Source: Fibrobacter sp.
GTDB taxonomy: Bacteria > Fibrobacterota > Fibrobacteria > Fibrobacterales > Fibrobacteraceae
Reading direction: 5' to 3'
DNA length: 44,945 bases
Assembly: GCA_017965445.1 (NCBI GenBank)
Contig: JAGCPZ010000046.1
Coordinates: forward strand, 1-44,945
Shown here: one piece after another, positions 16,139-25,025 of the stretch
Layout: every line of letters starts with the position of its first letter
How positions within the stretch are numbered: the first letter of the stretch is position 1
Notes under the pieces: model-generated
What the model was told of the DNA's origin: nothing
Seen by the model: only the letters and a program-made list of their open reading frames with translations
Database searches by the model: none
Program-made: the position numbers and the translations under genes

Positions 16139-16857
16139 GAATAGCGCTTCTTGGCTCTACAGGACTTGTCGGTAAGAATGTTGTCCAGCTGCTAGCCCAG
16201 TTGGACGAAGCCGAAAGCGTTTATTGCCCGGTGCGCTCGGTCCCTGATTTAGGGGCCATAGGTGTTTTGCAGGGAGCCTCGAAGTTCAAGTTTGATACCG
16301 TCGATTTTGATGCGTTGTTGAATGCCCGCCCCGAAGAACAGCGGGCATCCAGCGTTTGCGAGAACCTTGACGGTTGCGATGCCGTAATTTGTTGCTTAGG
16401 AACGACGCTTAAACAGGCGGGGAGCAAGGCTGCGCAGGAAAAAATCGACTTGCGATTGCCGCTTACGCTTGCGGCGCTTGCCAAACGGCAGGGCGTGAAG
16501 CATTTTATTTGTATCAGCGCCATGGGAGCGAATTCCCATTCGCCGTTCTTCTACAATCGATTGAAGGGGCAGCTTGAAGAAGGGCTTACGATGATGGGCT
16601 TTGAAACGCTCACGCTCGTGCGTCCGTCGCTCCTGTTGGGCAAGCACAAGGACAAGCGTTTTGGCGAAGAGCTGATGCAAAAGCTTTTCGGGGCGCATCC
16701 GGAATGGGTTCCGGCGCATTTCCGTCCGGTGCGAGCAGAGACTGTTGCCGCGCACCTCGTCGCGAACTTGCTCAAACCGCCTGTAGATCACGTCTGTGCA
16801 ACGGATGGCGTGAAGGGCAAGCGGATTGTCTATAACCGCCAACTTCGCGAAATATAG
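16135..16857 (+). CDS. Atypical SDR / NAD(P)-binding oxidoreductase (HTATIP2-like)
   Basis: The 240-aa Rossmann protein opens MRIALLGSTGLVGKNVV with GxxGxxG at residues 7-13. DAVICCLGTTLKQAGSKAA and HFICISAMGANSHSPFFYNRLKG are typical of the TIP30/YbjT-like group, with a Tyr-x-x-x-Lys-type YNRLK, followed by LTLVRPSLLLGKHKDKRFGE. Cofactor binding is likely; catalytic activity is unproven in this group. It starts inside the stop of the phosphatase lipoprotein gene (ATGA overlap). A palindromic repeat follows the stop. Confidence 0.88.
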   Translation: MRIALLGSTGLVGKNVVQLLAQLDEAESVYCPVRSVPDLGAIGVLQGASKFKFDTVDFDALLNARPEEQRASSVCENLDGCDAVICCLGTTLKQAGSKAAQEKIDLRLPLTLAALAKRQGVKHFICISAMGANSHSPFFYNRLKGQLEEGLTMMGFETLTLVRPSLLLGKHKDKRFGEELMQKLFGAHPEWVPAHFRPVRAETVAAHLVANLLKPPVDHVCATDGVKGKRIVYNRQLREI

Positions 16858-16872
16858 TTGTTCCGAAGTCTC

Positions 16873-16904
16873 GTCATTCTGACGACCAAGGGTCGGAAGA
16901 ATCC
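16873..16904. repeat. Extragenic palindromic repeat (reverse orientation)
   Basis: GTCATTCTGACGACC...GGTCGGAAGAATCC: the GRATGAC end faces left. It lies between the SDR and putP genes. Confidence 0.75.
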
Positions 16905-16982
16905 AGTTAAGTCTTGTTCTGGCAATCATCTTTATTTATAGAATATTATTTTTAACTTTATAAAAAACAATTCGGAGGTCAC

Positions 16983-18527
16983 ATGACGTTAGTTGTCTTT
17001 ATCCTTTATCTGTTAATGATGCTTGGCATTGGGGCGTATTTCTCCCGCAAGGCGAACAGCCTGAACGCCTATTACCTCGGCAACCGCGGCATGAACAAGT
17101 GGGTGGTCGCCATGTCTGCCCAGGCCTCCGACATGAGTGGCTGGCTTTTGATGGGCCTTCCAGGTGCCGTTTTCGTGAGCGGTTTTTCCGAAGCTTGGAT
17201 TGGAATTGGCCTTGTTATCGGTACTTACTTTAACTGGAAAATCGTCGGTCGCAGGTTGCGCAAGTACAGCCATTTCTGCGGCGATTCGATTACGCTCCCA
17301 GACTTTTTCTCGAACCGTTTCCGCGACAAGAAGGGAATCATCCGCGTGATTGCCTCGATTTTCATTCTCGCGTTCTTCCTCTTCTACACGGTTTCGGGCT
17401 TTGTCGCCTGCGCTAAGTTGTTCGGAACGATTTTCGGCATGAGCTATACGACGGGCCTTATCCTTGGTGCGGTCGTGGTGGTGAGCTACACGTTCATGGG
17501 TGGGTTCTTTGCTGTGTGCTGGACTGACTTTATCCAAGCCTCGATGATGCTGATTGCGGTCCTCGTGATTCCGCTGATGATCATGAGCGGCTCTGGTGGC
17601 TTCGCCTCGACGATTGACGCTGTGAACGCCCAGAATCCGTACCTAATGAGCCTTTTCACGAATGCGACGACGGGCAAGTCCATTGGGCTTATCGCACTGA
17701 TTTCTAGCCTCTCATGGGGACTTGGCTACTTTGGCATGCCACATATTCTCGTGCGCTTCATGTCCATCAAGAACGCCGAAGAAATCAAGGATTCTCGCCG
17801 TATCGCTATGACCTGGGTGATTATCTGCCTCGGTGCCGTTATTATGATTGCTCTCCTCGGCCGCTATTACGTGACCGTTCACGGCATCACCGTTGATGAC
17901 CCGGAACGCATTTTCATGATTCTCTGCCAGGCGCTTTGTCATCCGGCGATTGCCGCCATCCTCATGGCCGCCATTCTCGCTGCAATCATGAGCACTTCCG
18001 ACTCGCAGCTTCTCGTGTCTGCATCTGCGTTCAGTAACGACCTTTACAAGCACTTGTTCCGCAAGAACGCGAGCAACAAGGAAGTAATGTGGGTGAGCCG
18101 CGGCGTGGTCGTCTTGATTACGCTTGTTGCAGTGATTGTTGCCATGCAGGGCGCTCCCAGTGCCGACGGAGTGAAGCACGGTAAGAGCTTCCTCGACGTG
18201 GTGATGAGTCTCGTGAGCTTTGCCTGGGGCGGTTTCGGTGCGACCTTTGGCCCGATTATGTTACTCGCTCTCTTCTGGAAACGCACGACTCTCGCAGGCG
18301 CTATCAGCGGTATGCTCGTGGGCGGCATCACGACGTTTGTCTGGAAATTCTACCTTTCCGGATTCTCCGCCGAAATTTTCCAGATTTACGAACTCGTGCC
18401 GGGCTTTATCCTCTCTTTCGTGACAATTGTTGTCGTGAGCCTCTGCACCAAAGCTCCCAGCAAGGAAATAATCGAAGAATTCGAGCAAGTCGATAAAACG
18501 CGCTTAAGCGATATGAAATTATCGTGA
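16983..18527 (+). CDS. putP: Sodium/proline symporter
   Basis: Inner-membrane Na+-coupled transporter of the solute:sodium symporter family. The 514-aa length and 12-13 hydrophobic segments are normal. Signatures are YYLGNRGMNKWVVAMSAQASDMSGWLLMGLPG (proline and sodium site region of PutP), SYTFMGGFFAVCWTDFIQASMM, and AAIMSTSDSQLLVSASAF. A clear GGAGG lies just before the ATG. No proline catabolic gene is adjacent, so uptake may serve osmoprotection or biosynthesis. It appears monocistronic and a hairpin terminator follows. Confidence 0.95.
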   Translation: MTLVVFILYLLMMLGIGAYFSRKANSLNAYYLGNRGMNKWVVAMSAQASDMSGWLLMGLPGAVFVSGFSEAWIGIGLVIGTYFNWKIVGRRLRKYSHFCGDSITLPDFFSNRFRDKKGIIRVIASIFILAFFLFYTVSGFVACAKLFGTIFGMSYTTGLILGAVVVVSYTFMGGFFAVCWTDFIQASMMLIAVLVIPLMIMSGSGGFASTIDAVNAQNPYLMSLFTNATTGKSIGLIALISSLSWGLGYFGMPHILVRFMSIKNAEEIKDSRRIAMTWVIICLGAVIMIALLGRYYVTVHGITVDDPERIFMILCQALCHPAIAAILMAAILAAIMSTSDSQLLVSASAFSNDLYKHLFRKNASNKEVMWVSRGVVVLITLVAVIVAMQGAPSADGVKHGKSFLDVVMSLVSFAWGGFGATFGPIMLLALFWKRTTLAGAISGMLVGGITTFVWKFYLSGFSAEIFQIYELVPGFILSFVTIVVVSLCTKAPSKEIIEEFEQVDKTRLSDMKLS

Positions 18528-18599
18528 TATGACGGAAGCAAAAGTGGTGCTCGTCCCATTTAAAAATTAATAGAACAAACTAATTCTTCCCTAGAATAT

Positions 18600-18624
18600 G
18601 CCCGGCGATGAAGCTGGGCTTTTT
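18600..18624 (+). terminator. Terminator of putP
   Basis: GCCCGGC pairs with GCTGGGC (one G-T wobble) around GATGAA, then five T. Confidence 0.8.
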
Positions 18625-18743
18625 GCATTTGAATGCAAAAAAAATTTACTTAAAAACATTGGTAATCATTTTTTCTGTAATTTGCTTGTTTTGTATATTC
18701 CTTGATAAAATACAGAATTAAATCAATAAAAGGGAGGATTTAT

Positions 18744-19493
18744 ATGTTGAAAAAACTATGTCTTGCTGCGGCTTTTTGTGCAACAGCATCTTTTGCATCT
18801 TGGGATAAATTCCCTGTCCTTGAGAATCACAAGGGTGAAATGATTGTCGGTGCTGAATTTAACAGGCGGGGAGAATTCGATCTCTTGCAGCTTACGCCTT
18901 ATTTAGGCACTCGTTTTACGATTTTGCCAAATTTGGAATTGGCCATGTTGCTCCCATACTATGTGAATTTGAACATGAACAACGATAACGGACTTTCGAA
19001 TCCGAAACTTATGGCGCGATACCAGATTACGCCATCTGTGAATGTGTTCTTGGATGCCACAGTTCCTGTAAGTGATGGCTACTTTATTTACGATGCGTGG
19101 GTTTTCAATTTCGGTGCTCAATTTTCTCAGAACTTCGGAATTGTTGATCTCGGCGCAGAATTGGGCTTTGCTTTGAACACGGAGGGGGATGATGATTTTA
19201 CTCCTCCGTTTAGACTTAATTTTGGCGCTGAGGCCGATTTTAAGCTAGGTGCGTTCACTCCGTTTGTCGGTGCCGATGTTCTGATGTTGCTCGGCAAGTT
19301 CACTGAAGATGGAGAAAATGTTGGAAAAAGTTATATGGGGGAGACCGCGGTCTATCCATATATCGGTTTAAAGTATGCAATCACCCCGAATGTTAGCGTG
19401 CAAGCTTCCGCAAAGACTGCGTTCGGTCATGAGGATATACTTGGTTCGGATACTCCGGTTGTAGCCGACCTTAGGGTTAAAATGGCGTTCTAA
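18744..19493 (+). CDS. Putative outer-membrane beta-barrel protein
   Basis: The 249-aa exported protein has a signal peptide MLKKLCLAAAFCATASFA (cut before SWDKF). The rest is alternating short strands ending in aromatic residues (for example YLGTRFTILPNLELAMLLPYYVNLNM and VYPYIGLKYAITPNVSVQASAKTAFG). It ends in Phe (VADLRVKMAF), which fits barrel assembly by BamA. It resembles uncharacterised transporter-like barrels; substrate is unknown. The frame opens at 18702, but AGGGAGGA just upstream of the ATG at 18744 fixes the start. It is monocistronic. Confidence 0.82.
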   Translation: MLKKLCLAAAFCATASFASWDKFPVLENHKGEMIVGAEFNRRGEFDLLQLTPYLGTRFTILPNLELAMLLPYYVNLNMNNDNGLSNPKLMARYQITPSVNVFLDATVPVSDGYFIYDAWVFNFGAQFSQNFGIVDLGAELGFALNTEGDDDFTPPFRLNFGAEADFKLGAFTPFVGADVLMLLGKFTEDGENVGKSYMGETAVYPYIGLKYAITPNVSVQASAKTAFGHEDILGSDTPVVADLRVKMAF

Positions 19494-19640
19494 AAAATTA
19501 GATGGTGGGGGAGTCTCCCCCTCGCTTCCATCGGCATTCTCAGCGGACCAAGGTCCTTGAGCCTGCCGAAGGGGCGCTACCCCTTCTAACGGGCTTAAAT
19601 AGTGAAAGAACCATCAAAGGCCTCGTCCAGATTACGATAT
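19494..19640. repeat. Palindrome-rich non-coding region after the barrel gene
   Basis: Contains adjacent hairpins such as GGGGGAG-T-CTCCCCC, GGACC-AA-GGTCC and AGGGGCG-CTA-CCCCT. The segment from about 19622 aligns with the region downstream of the two tRNA-Gly genes. No gene is seen. Confidence 0.6.
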
Positions 19641-19702
19641 AAAAAAAGAAAACCACCTTTGTAGGTGTTTTTTAGAGCGGACGCCGTAGGCGTCAAAAGG
19701 GA
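19641..19702 (-). pseudogene. Decayed third unit of the tRNA-Gly duplication
   Basis: On the minus strand CCGCTCTAAAA, then a hairpin CACCT-ACAA-AGGTG and a T-rich tract, match the 3' end and terminator of the two intact tRNA-Gly units in order and spacing. The tRNA body is missing. The palindrome GACGCCGTAGGCGTC (19680-19694) sits directly after the AGAGCGG acceptor remnant, and AAAAGGGA, a tRNA-like sequence, resumes beyond it. Confidence 0.55.
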
Positions 19703-19865
19703 ATGATACGTCGGTAGTCTCCGGTCTTGCGCCCGGCTAGTTCCTCACCCTTCGGGCTTGCACTCACTGCGTTCGTGTCAAGCGCAAAATTTGCCTCCAT
19801 GGGCTTGCGCCCACGAGTCAAATTATGCGGCCCCTCTTCTCGGGTCCTCGTCCAATTTTGTGTAT

Positions 19866-19895
19866 AAAACAAAAGAACCTAGCTTGACGCTAGGC
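19866..19895 (-). terminator. Terminator of tRNA-Gly copy A
   Basis: On the minus strand GCCTAGC pairs with GCTAGG around GTCAA-type loop bases, then TTCTTTTGTTTT. Confidence 0.8.
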
Positions 19896-19907
19896 TTTTT
19901 GTTTTAG

Positions 19908-19980
<73 letters not shown>

Positions 19981-20350
19981 GGGGTGAACCATATATAGAA
20001 ATAAACTTTCATGTTGTAAAGGGGAAGGGGGAAAATAATGAGTTTTTTGGAGTGGAGACGGGAGATGGGAAAAGGGACTGATGGCTACGCCAGTCACCTT
20101 GCTTACGCAAGGCTGGCTTGCCACCCTTACGGGCTTATCGCTAGGCGATAAATCCTAAATTCTTCCCACGGGCTACGCCCACGAAAGAATTTAGTGTCAA
20201 AGTCCAGTCCCCGCTGCGCGGCTGGCCTTTGACCCTTCGGGCTTGCACTCACTGCGTTCGTGTCAAGCGCAAAATTTGCCTCCACGGGCTTGCGCCCACG
20301 AGTCAAATTTTGCGGCCCCTCTTCTCGGGTTCTCGTCCAATTTTGTGTAT

Positions 20351-20380
20351 AAAACAAAAGAGCCTAGCTTGACACTAGGC
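20351..20380 (-). terminator. Terminator of tRNA-Gly copy B
   Basis: Same hairpin as copy A with one change in the stem (GCCTAG / CTAGGC), then TCTTTTGTTTT on the minus strand. Confidence 0.8.
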
Positions 20381-20392
20381 TTTTTGTTTTAG

Positions 20393-20465
<73 letters not shown>

Positions 20466-20568
20466 GAGGTGAACCAATTATAGTTTTATTTTTTTGGTTT
20501 GTCAAGGGGAATGTGGGTGAATTAATCAAAAATATTTTATTTTTTGCTAGAAAAGAAAAATACGGTCT

Positions 20569-21705
20569 ATGTTCGGTATTTATATTCACGTCCCGTTTTG
20601 TGCGAAAATTTGCGATTATTGCGATTTTCGTGTGATGCCTGCGAATGCTCGGCTGTTTGAAGAGTATGCGGGCTTGCTGGAGCGTGAAATTCATGTCTTT
20701 GACGAAGTTCATAAGGGGGCGCTCTCGCAAGCGCGGACGCTTTATCTTGGCGGCGGAACTCCCTCAATTTTGCCGGAAGCGTGCCTTGAACGTATTTTTG
20801 CGGTACTCGAAGCGTGTGGCGTACGCGTTCGTGAACTGGACGAAGTTTCGATGGAGTTCAATCCGGAATCGTGTACCGAAGAATCTGTGCAGGCCGCGCT
20901 TTCGTGCGGGGTTCGCCGCTTTAGTCTCGGACTCCAGACGTTTTCGCAAACGCTGCTGGACCGCATAGGCCGCAGGCATACGGTGGAGCGCGGTTTTGAG
21001 GCGCTTCATTTGTTAACGTCGCTCCCGCAGGCGAAGGTTTCGGCGGACTTAATGTTCGATTTGCCGGGGCAGTCGGTGGATTCTTTCTTGAGCGATGTTG
21101 ACCGTTTGTCGGATTTCCCGCTGGGTCATTTGAGCTTTTACGGCTTGAACGTGGGCGAGAGGACGCTTTTGGGCGGTCGCGTATCTCGTGGCGAAGAAAA
21201 AATTGACGATAGCTTGTACGAGCCGATGTATCTCGGTGGCGTCGAGATTCTGGAGAAAAAAGGTTTTCTGCGTTACGAAGTTTCGAATTTTGCACAACCG
21301 GGCGACGAGAGCTTGCACAACATGAACTACTGGAATCGCGGCGAGTACATTGGCTTTGGGCCGGGTGCGCATAGCTTTTTTGACGGTCGTCGTTTCTGTG
21401 CTCCGGAAATGTACCCTCGCTGGCGTGATTACGTGAATGCGGGCTCGCCAGACGCGTCGCTGACATACGACGATTTAGACAAGGACGACATCTTGACGGA
21501 GCGCGTGTGGCTTTCACTGCGGCAACGTTCCGGGCTGGACTTGAATAAACTTGCGGCTGAAGGTGCCGTTATTTCGCCGGATGGCTATGAGCCGTGGGTC
21601 AAAAAAGGATTTGCAACGCTTGAAGGTGGATTCTTGAAACTCGTCGGCCGCGGTTGGATTTTCATGGACAGCATCGTGACGGACGTATTGAACGCCTGCC
21701 AGTAA
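20569..21705 (+). CDS. hemW: HemW, radical SAM heme chaperone (coproporphyrinogen oxidase-like)
   Basis: The 378-aa radical SAM protein starts MFGIYIHVPFCAKICDYCDF, with the 4Fe-4S motif CxxxCxxC at Cys11, Cys15 and Cys18. LYLGGGTPSILP, SMEFNPE, RRFSLGLQTF and SADLMFDLPGQ follow, as in the HemN/HemW family. The extra Cys seen four residues before the motif in true HemN is absent, and the length fits HemW, which transfers heme rather than oxidising coproporphyrinogen. The C-terminal HemN_C-like region (about 295-360, DILTERVWLSLRQRSGLDL) is present. It is monocistronic and followed by a palindromic repeat. Confidence 0.93.
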   Translation: MFGIYIHVPFCAKICDYCDFRVMPANARLFEEYAGLLEREIHVFDEVHKGALSQARTLYLGGGTPSILPEACLERIFAVLEACGVRVRELDEVSMEFNPESCTEESVQAALSCGVRRFSLGLQTFSQTLLDRIGRRHTVERGFEALHLLTSLPQAKVSADLMFDLPGQSVDSFLSDVDRLSDFPLGHLSFYGLNVGERTLLGGRVSRGEEKIDDSLYEPMYLGGVEILEKKGFLRYEVSNFAQPGDESLHNMNYWNRGEYIGFGPGAHSFFDGRRFCAPEMYPRWRDYVNAGSPDASLTYDDLDKDDILTERVWLSLRQRSGLDLNKLAAEGAVISPDGYEPWVKKGFATLEGGFLKLVGRGWIFMDSIVTDVLNACQ

Positions 21706-21723
21706 GGCTTTTGCTATAAAAAG

Positions 21724-21775
21724 GTGATGCCCGCTTACTTCGACTGCGCTCAGCACAGGCTCCGGCGGGCATGAC
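21724..21775. repeat. Extragenic palindromic repeat
   Basis: GATGCCCGC and GCGGGCATGAC enclose a 30-base middle. It is the GATGCCCGC variant, also seen at 29971-29996. Bases 21776-21875 hold no gene, only short palindromes such as GACCATG-TAAA-CATGGTC. Confidence 0.8.
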
Positions 21776-21875
21776 AAGTTTAATTTTTGACTTTTGACTA
21801 TTTGTTGATGCTTCGCATACATAAGTGCTTCGCCTCGGTTATGACCATGTAAACATGGTCGCAACTCTCGGCTCG

Positions 21876-22688
21876 CTACTTATTAATCGCCGCCAAGAAC
21901 GCGTCTTTCTTTTCTTGCAAGAAGTCCTTGCTATTGTACTTGCGGATGCGGCGGAGAGCCTGGTCGCGCAACTGACGCACACGTTCATGGGAAATGTTCA
22001 TGGATTCGCCCACTTCGCGCAGAGTCTGCGGAGCTTCCTGGTTGATGCCGAAAATACCGGTGATGACCTTGGCTTCGCGTTCCGGGAGCTGTTCCATGAG
22101 GTCGCGGGCGAGGGCTTCGACGCTCTGGATTTCAGAGTCGGCTTCCGGGTTCGATGCGCCGCTATCTGGGAGAACTTCGGCGTATGTTGCCTTGGAATCA
22201 GCCTTGAGCGGGCTGTCGAACGAAACACCGCGCTGACCAATCTGGATAAGTTCGCGGATTTCTTCGTTGATTTCCTTACCGCGGGACTGCTCGTGCAAAG
22301 CTTTGCGCACGCGGAGGTGCTGGTTTGCCGGCAAGCGGATGAGGTTACCCTGTTCGTTAATAGCACGAGTAATATAAGCCTTGATCCACCAGACGCCATA
22401 GCTGATGAATTTAAGACCACGGGTGTGTTCGAAAGATTCGATTGCGCGGACAAGTCCCATAGCGCCTTCGCTGACCAGGTCCGGTAGCGGAATCGGGCAA
22501 CCACGGTATTGAATAGCGACCTTGAGCACAAAACGCATGTTTGCAGAAATCAGCTTTTTACGGGCGATTTTGTCGCCTTCTTTTGCTTTCTGGAAAAGAA
22601 TCTGTTCTTCTTCGCGGGATAGGGGTGCGGTACGACGGATGTCTTCTAAGTATCTTTTGAGAGTGGTATCGGTAGAATCAATATGCAT
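21876..22688 (-). CDS. RNA polymerase sigma-70 factor, primary-like (RpoD/SigA group)
   Basis: Directs RNA polymerase to promoters. The 270-aa protein lacks region 1.1 and starts in region 1.2 (DTTLKRYLEDIRRTAPLSREEE). Region 2 is complete (LISANMRFVLKVAIQYRG, LPDLVSEGAMGLVRAIESFEHTRGLKFISYGVWWI, RLP), followed by a short region 3 and region 4 (LPEREAKVITGIFGI and the helix-turn-helix ISHERVRQLRDQALRRI). This matches the small principal sigma factors of some phyla, or an RpoS-like group 2 factor; whether another RpoD exists cannot be told here. It is monocistronic with an AT-rich upstream region. The start ATG at 22688 follows a GGGCAAGG ribosome binding site. Confidence 0.93.
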   Translation of the reverse strand: MHIDSTDTTLKRYLEDIRRTAPLSREEEQILFQKAKEGDKIARKKLISANMRFVLKVAIQYRGCPIPLPDLVSEGAMGLVRAIESFEHTRGLKFISYGVWWIKAYITRAINEQGNLIRLPANQHLRVRKALHEQSRGKEINEEIRELIQIGQRGVSFDSPLKADSKATYAEVLPDSGASNPEADSEIQSVEALARDLMEQLPEREAKVITGIFGINQEAPQTLREVGESMNISHERVRQLRDQALRRIRKYNSKDFLQEKKDAFLAAINK

Positions 22689-23093
22689 TTTAAAAACCTT
22701 GCCCTTATAATATCGCTTTTTTAAAGCAAGTTGCGTGCCAATTGTGTAAAATTTTCCAAATTTTTTACAAATAGGACGTTAAATAGCCTTTTTACGTGTT
22801 TTAAATCAAGTTGTACCCCGGTTTTGCTGAACGATTTTACAAAAATTGTCGTAAAAATATAACAAATTCTTTAAAACGTGACAATATTGCGCCGAAACAG
22901 AATGCGCAAAATGCTACAAATGTTGTCACCCATTCTGAAAAAATGGCGCTGAATGTAATCCTGTGTTTCATTTTGAGATGTGAAGTTTCTAATGACTGTT
23001 GACCAATGACTAACCACCAACCACTATTTACTAGCCTCTCTCGCCTCTCGTCTCTAGTCTCTTGTCTAATCATTTTCGTATATTTTCCTCGTT
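22689..23093. other. Intergenic region between divergent genes
   Basis: No gene is seen. The left half is AT-rich and should hold the sigma factor promoter. The right part is low-complexity: CCAATGACTAACCACCAACCACTA-like text (22992-23026), then a pyrimidine run of CTCTC/GTCTC units (23034-23066) just before the methyltransferase ATG. No clear terminator or known RNA was found. Confidence 0.5.
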
Positions 23094-23870
23094 ATGTCGA
23101 TTAAAGAACCCGATCAATCTGTTTGGAACCGTTTTTGGCAGCGCAAGAACGACATGGACAAGGTCTATCCGTCTTCGCCGTCTATTATAGAAGCTATCAA
23201 GAAGAATTTTAAGCTCGAAGGTTTGAAGGTGCTCGAGGTCGGTGCAGGTACCGGCCGCGACAGTGCCGAACTTGCTCGCCTGGGCGCCGATGTCTATGTT
23301 CTCGATTACGCCGAAAATAGCCTGAAAATCGTCAATTCTCTCCGCGAAAGCGAAAACCTTACAAATTTGCACTTGGTCCGCGGCGATGCGTTCAAGTCGC
23401 CGTTCCCGGATAACACTTTTGACTTGGTTTTCCATCAGGGCTTGGCCGAGCATTTCAAGGATTCGCTTCCGCTGATTCAGGAAAATTTCCGCATTGTAAA
23501 GCACGGCGGTTGCTGCCTTTGCGATGTGCCGCAGACCGTTCATCCCTATACGATTATCAAGCATATTTTGATTGCGATGGACAAGTGGTTTGCCGGTTGG
23601 GAAAAGCAGTTCACGATGCCGCAGCTCAAAAAGCTTATGAGCGATGCTGGCTTTGAATACGTCTATGCGTATGGTGACTGGATGCGCCCGAACCTTTTCT
23701 ATCGAATCCTTCGCGAACTTGGCTTCAAGCTCGGTGTTGAACTCCCGAAGTATCCGCTTGACGGGACTGCTTATCAGAAGATTAAGGACAAGATTTTAGA
23801 TTCTCTCCAGTCTGTGCCGGCGATGCATTACACGCAGTTGTGTATTGGCGTTATCGGCCGAAAACCGTAA
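23094..23870 (+). CDS. Class I SAM-dependent methyltransferase
   Basis: The 258-aa protein has the SAM-binding motif KVLEVGAGTGRDSAEL (residues 45-60), the acidic end of strand 2 (VYVLDYAENSL), and the post-motif LVFHQGLAEHF. The C-terminal part (PQTVHPYTIIKHILIAMDKWFAGWEKQF) suggests a lipid or glycan substrate near the membrane. It is first in a run of same-strand genes (methyltransferase, GT4, UPF0104 protein), and the next gene starts 9 bases after its stop. The substrate is not identifiable from sequence. Confidence 0.9.
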   Translation: MSIKEPDQSVWNRFWQRKNDMDKVYPSSPSIIEAIKKNFKLEGLKVLEVGAGTGRDSAELARLGADVYVLDYAENSLKIVNSLRESENLTNLHLVRGDAFKSPFPDNTFDLVFHQGLAEHFKDSLPLIQENFRIVKHGGCCLCDVPQTVHPYTIIKHILIAMDKWFAGWEKQFTMPQLKKLMSDAGFEYVYAYGDWMRPNLFYRILRELGFKLGVELPKYPLDGTAYQKIKDKILDSLQSVPAMHYTQLCIGVIGRKP

Positions 23871-23879
23871 GGGGCTTGG

Positions 23880-25025
23880 TTGAACATCCTTGTCGTAAAT
23901 TACCGGGATCGCATGCATCCGGCTGCCGGTGGCGCCGAAAAGCATCTGCATCGCATTTTCTCGAAGATTGTAGAAATGGGCCATCAAGTGGTCCTGTTTA
24001 CGACGATGTTCCCTGGCGCGAAAGATCGCGAGATTGTCGATGGAATTCAAGTTGTCCGCAAAGGCGGTGATTTGACGTTCCAGTTGACGGTTGCGATGAA
24101 CTTGAAAAAGCTTGACCGTGAGTTCAACTTTGATGTCGTCGTCGAAGATTTGAACAAGTTGCCTGTCTTTGCCCACTGGTTCGTTCGCAAGCCGCTTTTG
24201 GTGCAGATGCATCATTTGTGGCGAAAGTCGATTTTCTCGGAAACGGTTTTCCCGATTGCGTTTGGCGTCTGGTTCTTTGAACGGATTATTCCGTTCTTCT
24301 ATCGCACTCAGCCGTTTGTCGTCGTGAGCCCGAGTACCAAGAAAGAACTTGCCGAAATCGGCGTGGATGAATGCCGGATCTCCGTAATCTACAACGGTTC
24401 GGAAATGCCTCCGGCGGCAGCGCAGTATGATAAATGCGCGGACTCTCGTGAATCGAATGAAAATGCGCAGATGCCTTATTTCATCTGGCTTTCGCGCGTG
24501 CACCGCTATAAGGGAATTTGGACGGCGCTTGAGGCGTTTGAAATCTTTTCGAAGGATCATCCCGAAGTGCAGTTGAAAATCGTCGGCGATGGCCCGCTTT
24601 TGAAAAAACTCCCTGCATGGCTCAAAGTTCGTGGACTTGACGGCAAGGTGGAAATGACGGGCTTTGTTCCTGCGGCCCGCAAGTACGAACTGCTTTCGTC
24701 TTCGCTAGCGTTGTTGCAGACGAGCTACAAGGAAGGCTGGGGCCTGACTGTGATGGAGGCGGCGCAGCTTCGCAAGACGACGATTGCCTCTGATGTGCCT
24801 GGCTTGCGCGATAGCGTCCGTGACGGCGAAACGGGAATCCTGTTCCCGTCGGGAGATGCAGCCGCTTGCGCAAAAGCAATGGAAAGAGTTTATGCTGATG
24901 GCGAATTGCGTGCGAATCTCGGGGTTGCGGCAAAGCGTTATGCCGAATCGTTCAGCTGGGATAAATCTGCATGCGAAACGTTAGAGCTGTTGCAACGTAC
25001 GGTTGAGGAGCGCGTACGAAAATGA
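23880..25025 (+). CDS. Glycosyltransferase family 4 (GT-B fold)
   Basis: Transfers a sugar from a nucleotide donor to a lipid or glycan acceptor. The 381-aa protein starts at TTG with AAGGGG upstream and the N-terminal signature MNILVVNYRDRMHPAAGGAEKH. The C-terminal donor domain has WLSRVHRYKGIWTALEAF, KIVGDGPLLKKL, and the E-x7-E region SYKEGWGLTVMEAAQLRKTTIASDVPGL. It overlaps the following flippase-like gene by 4 bases (ATGA). GT4 next to UPF0104 suggests glycolipid synthesis at the inner membrane. Confidence 0.93.
   Translation: MNILVVNYRDRMHPAAGGAEKHLHRIFSKIVEMGHQVVLFTTMFPGAKDREIVDGIQVVRKGGDLTFQLTVAMNLKKLDREFNFDVVVEDLNKLPVFAHWFVRKPLLVQMHHLWRKSIFSETVFPIAFGVWFFERIIPFFYRTQPFVVVSPSTKKELAEIGVDECRISVIYNGSEMPPAAAQYDKCADSRESNENAQMPYFIWLSRVHRYKGIWTALEAFEIFSKDHPEVQLKIVGDGPLLKKLPAWLKVRGLDGKVEMTGFVPAARKYELLSSSLALLQTSYKEGWGLTVMEAAQLRKTTIASDVPGLRDSVRDGETGILFPSGDAAACAKAMERVYADGELRANLGVAAKRYAESFSWDKSACETLELLQRTVEERVRK

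Noticed and set aside
20569..21705. True coproporphyrinogen III dehydrogenase (HemN)
   Set aside because: The fourth cysteine pattern and N-terminal extension of HemN are missing; HemW fits better.
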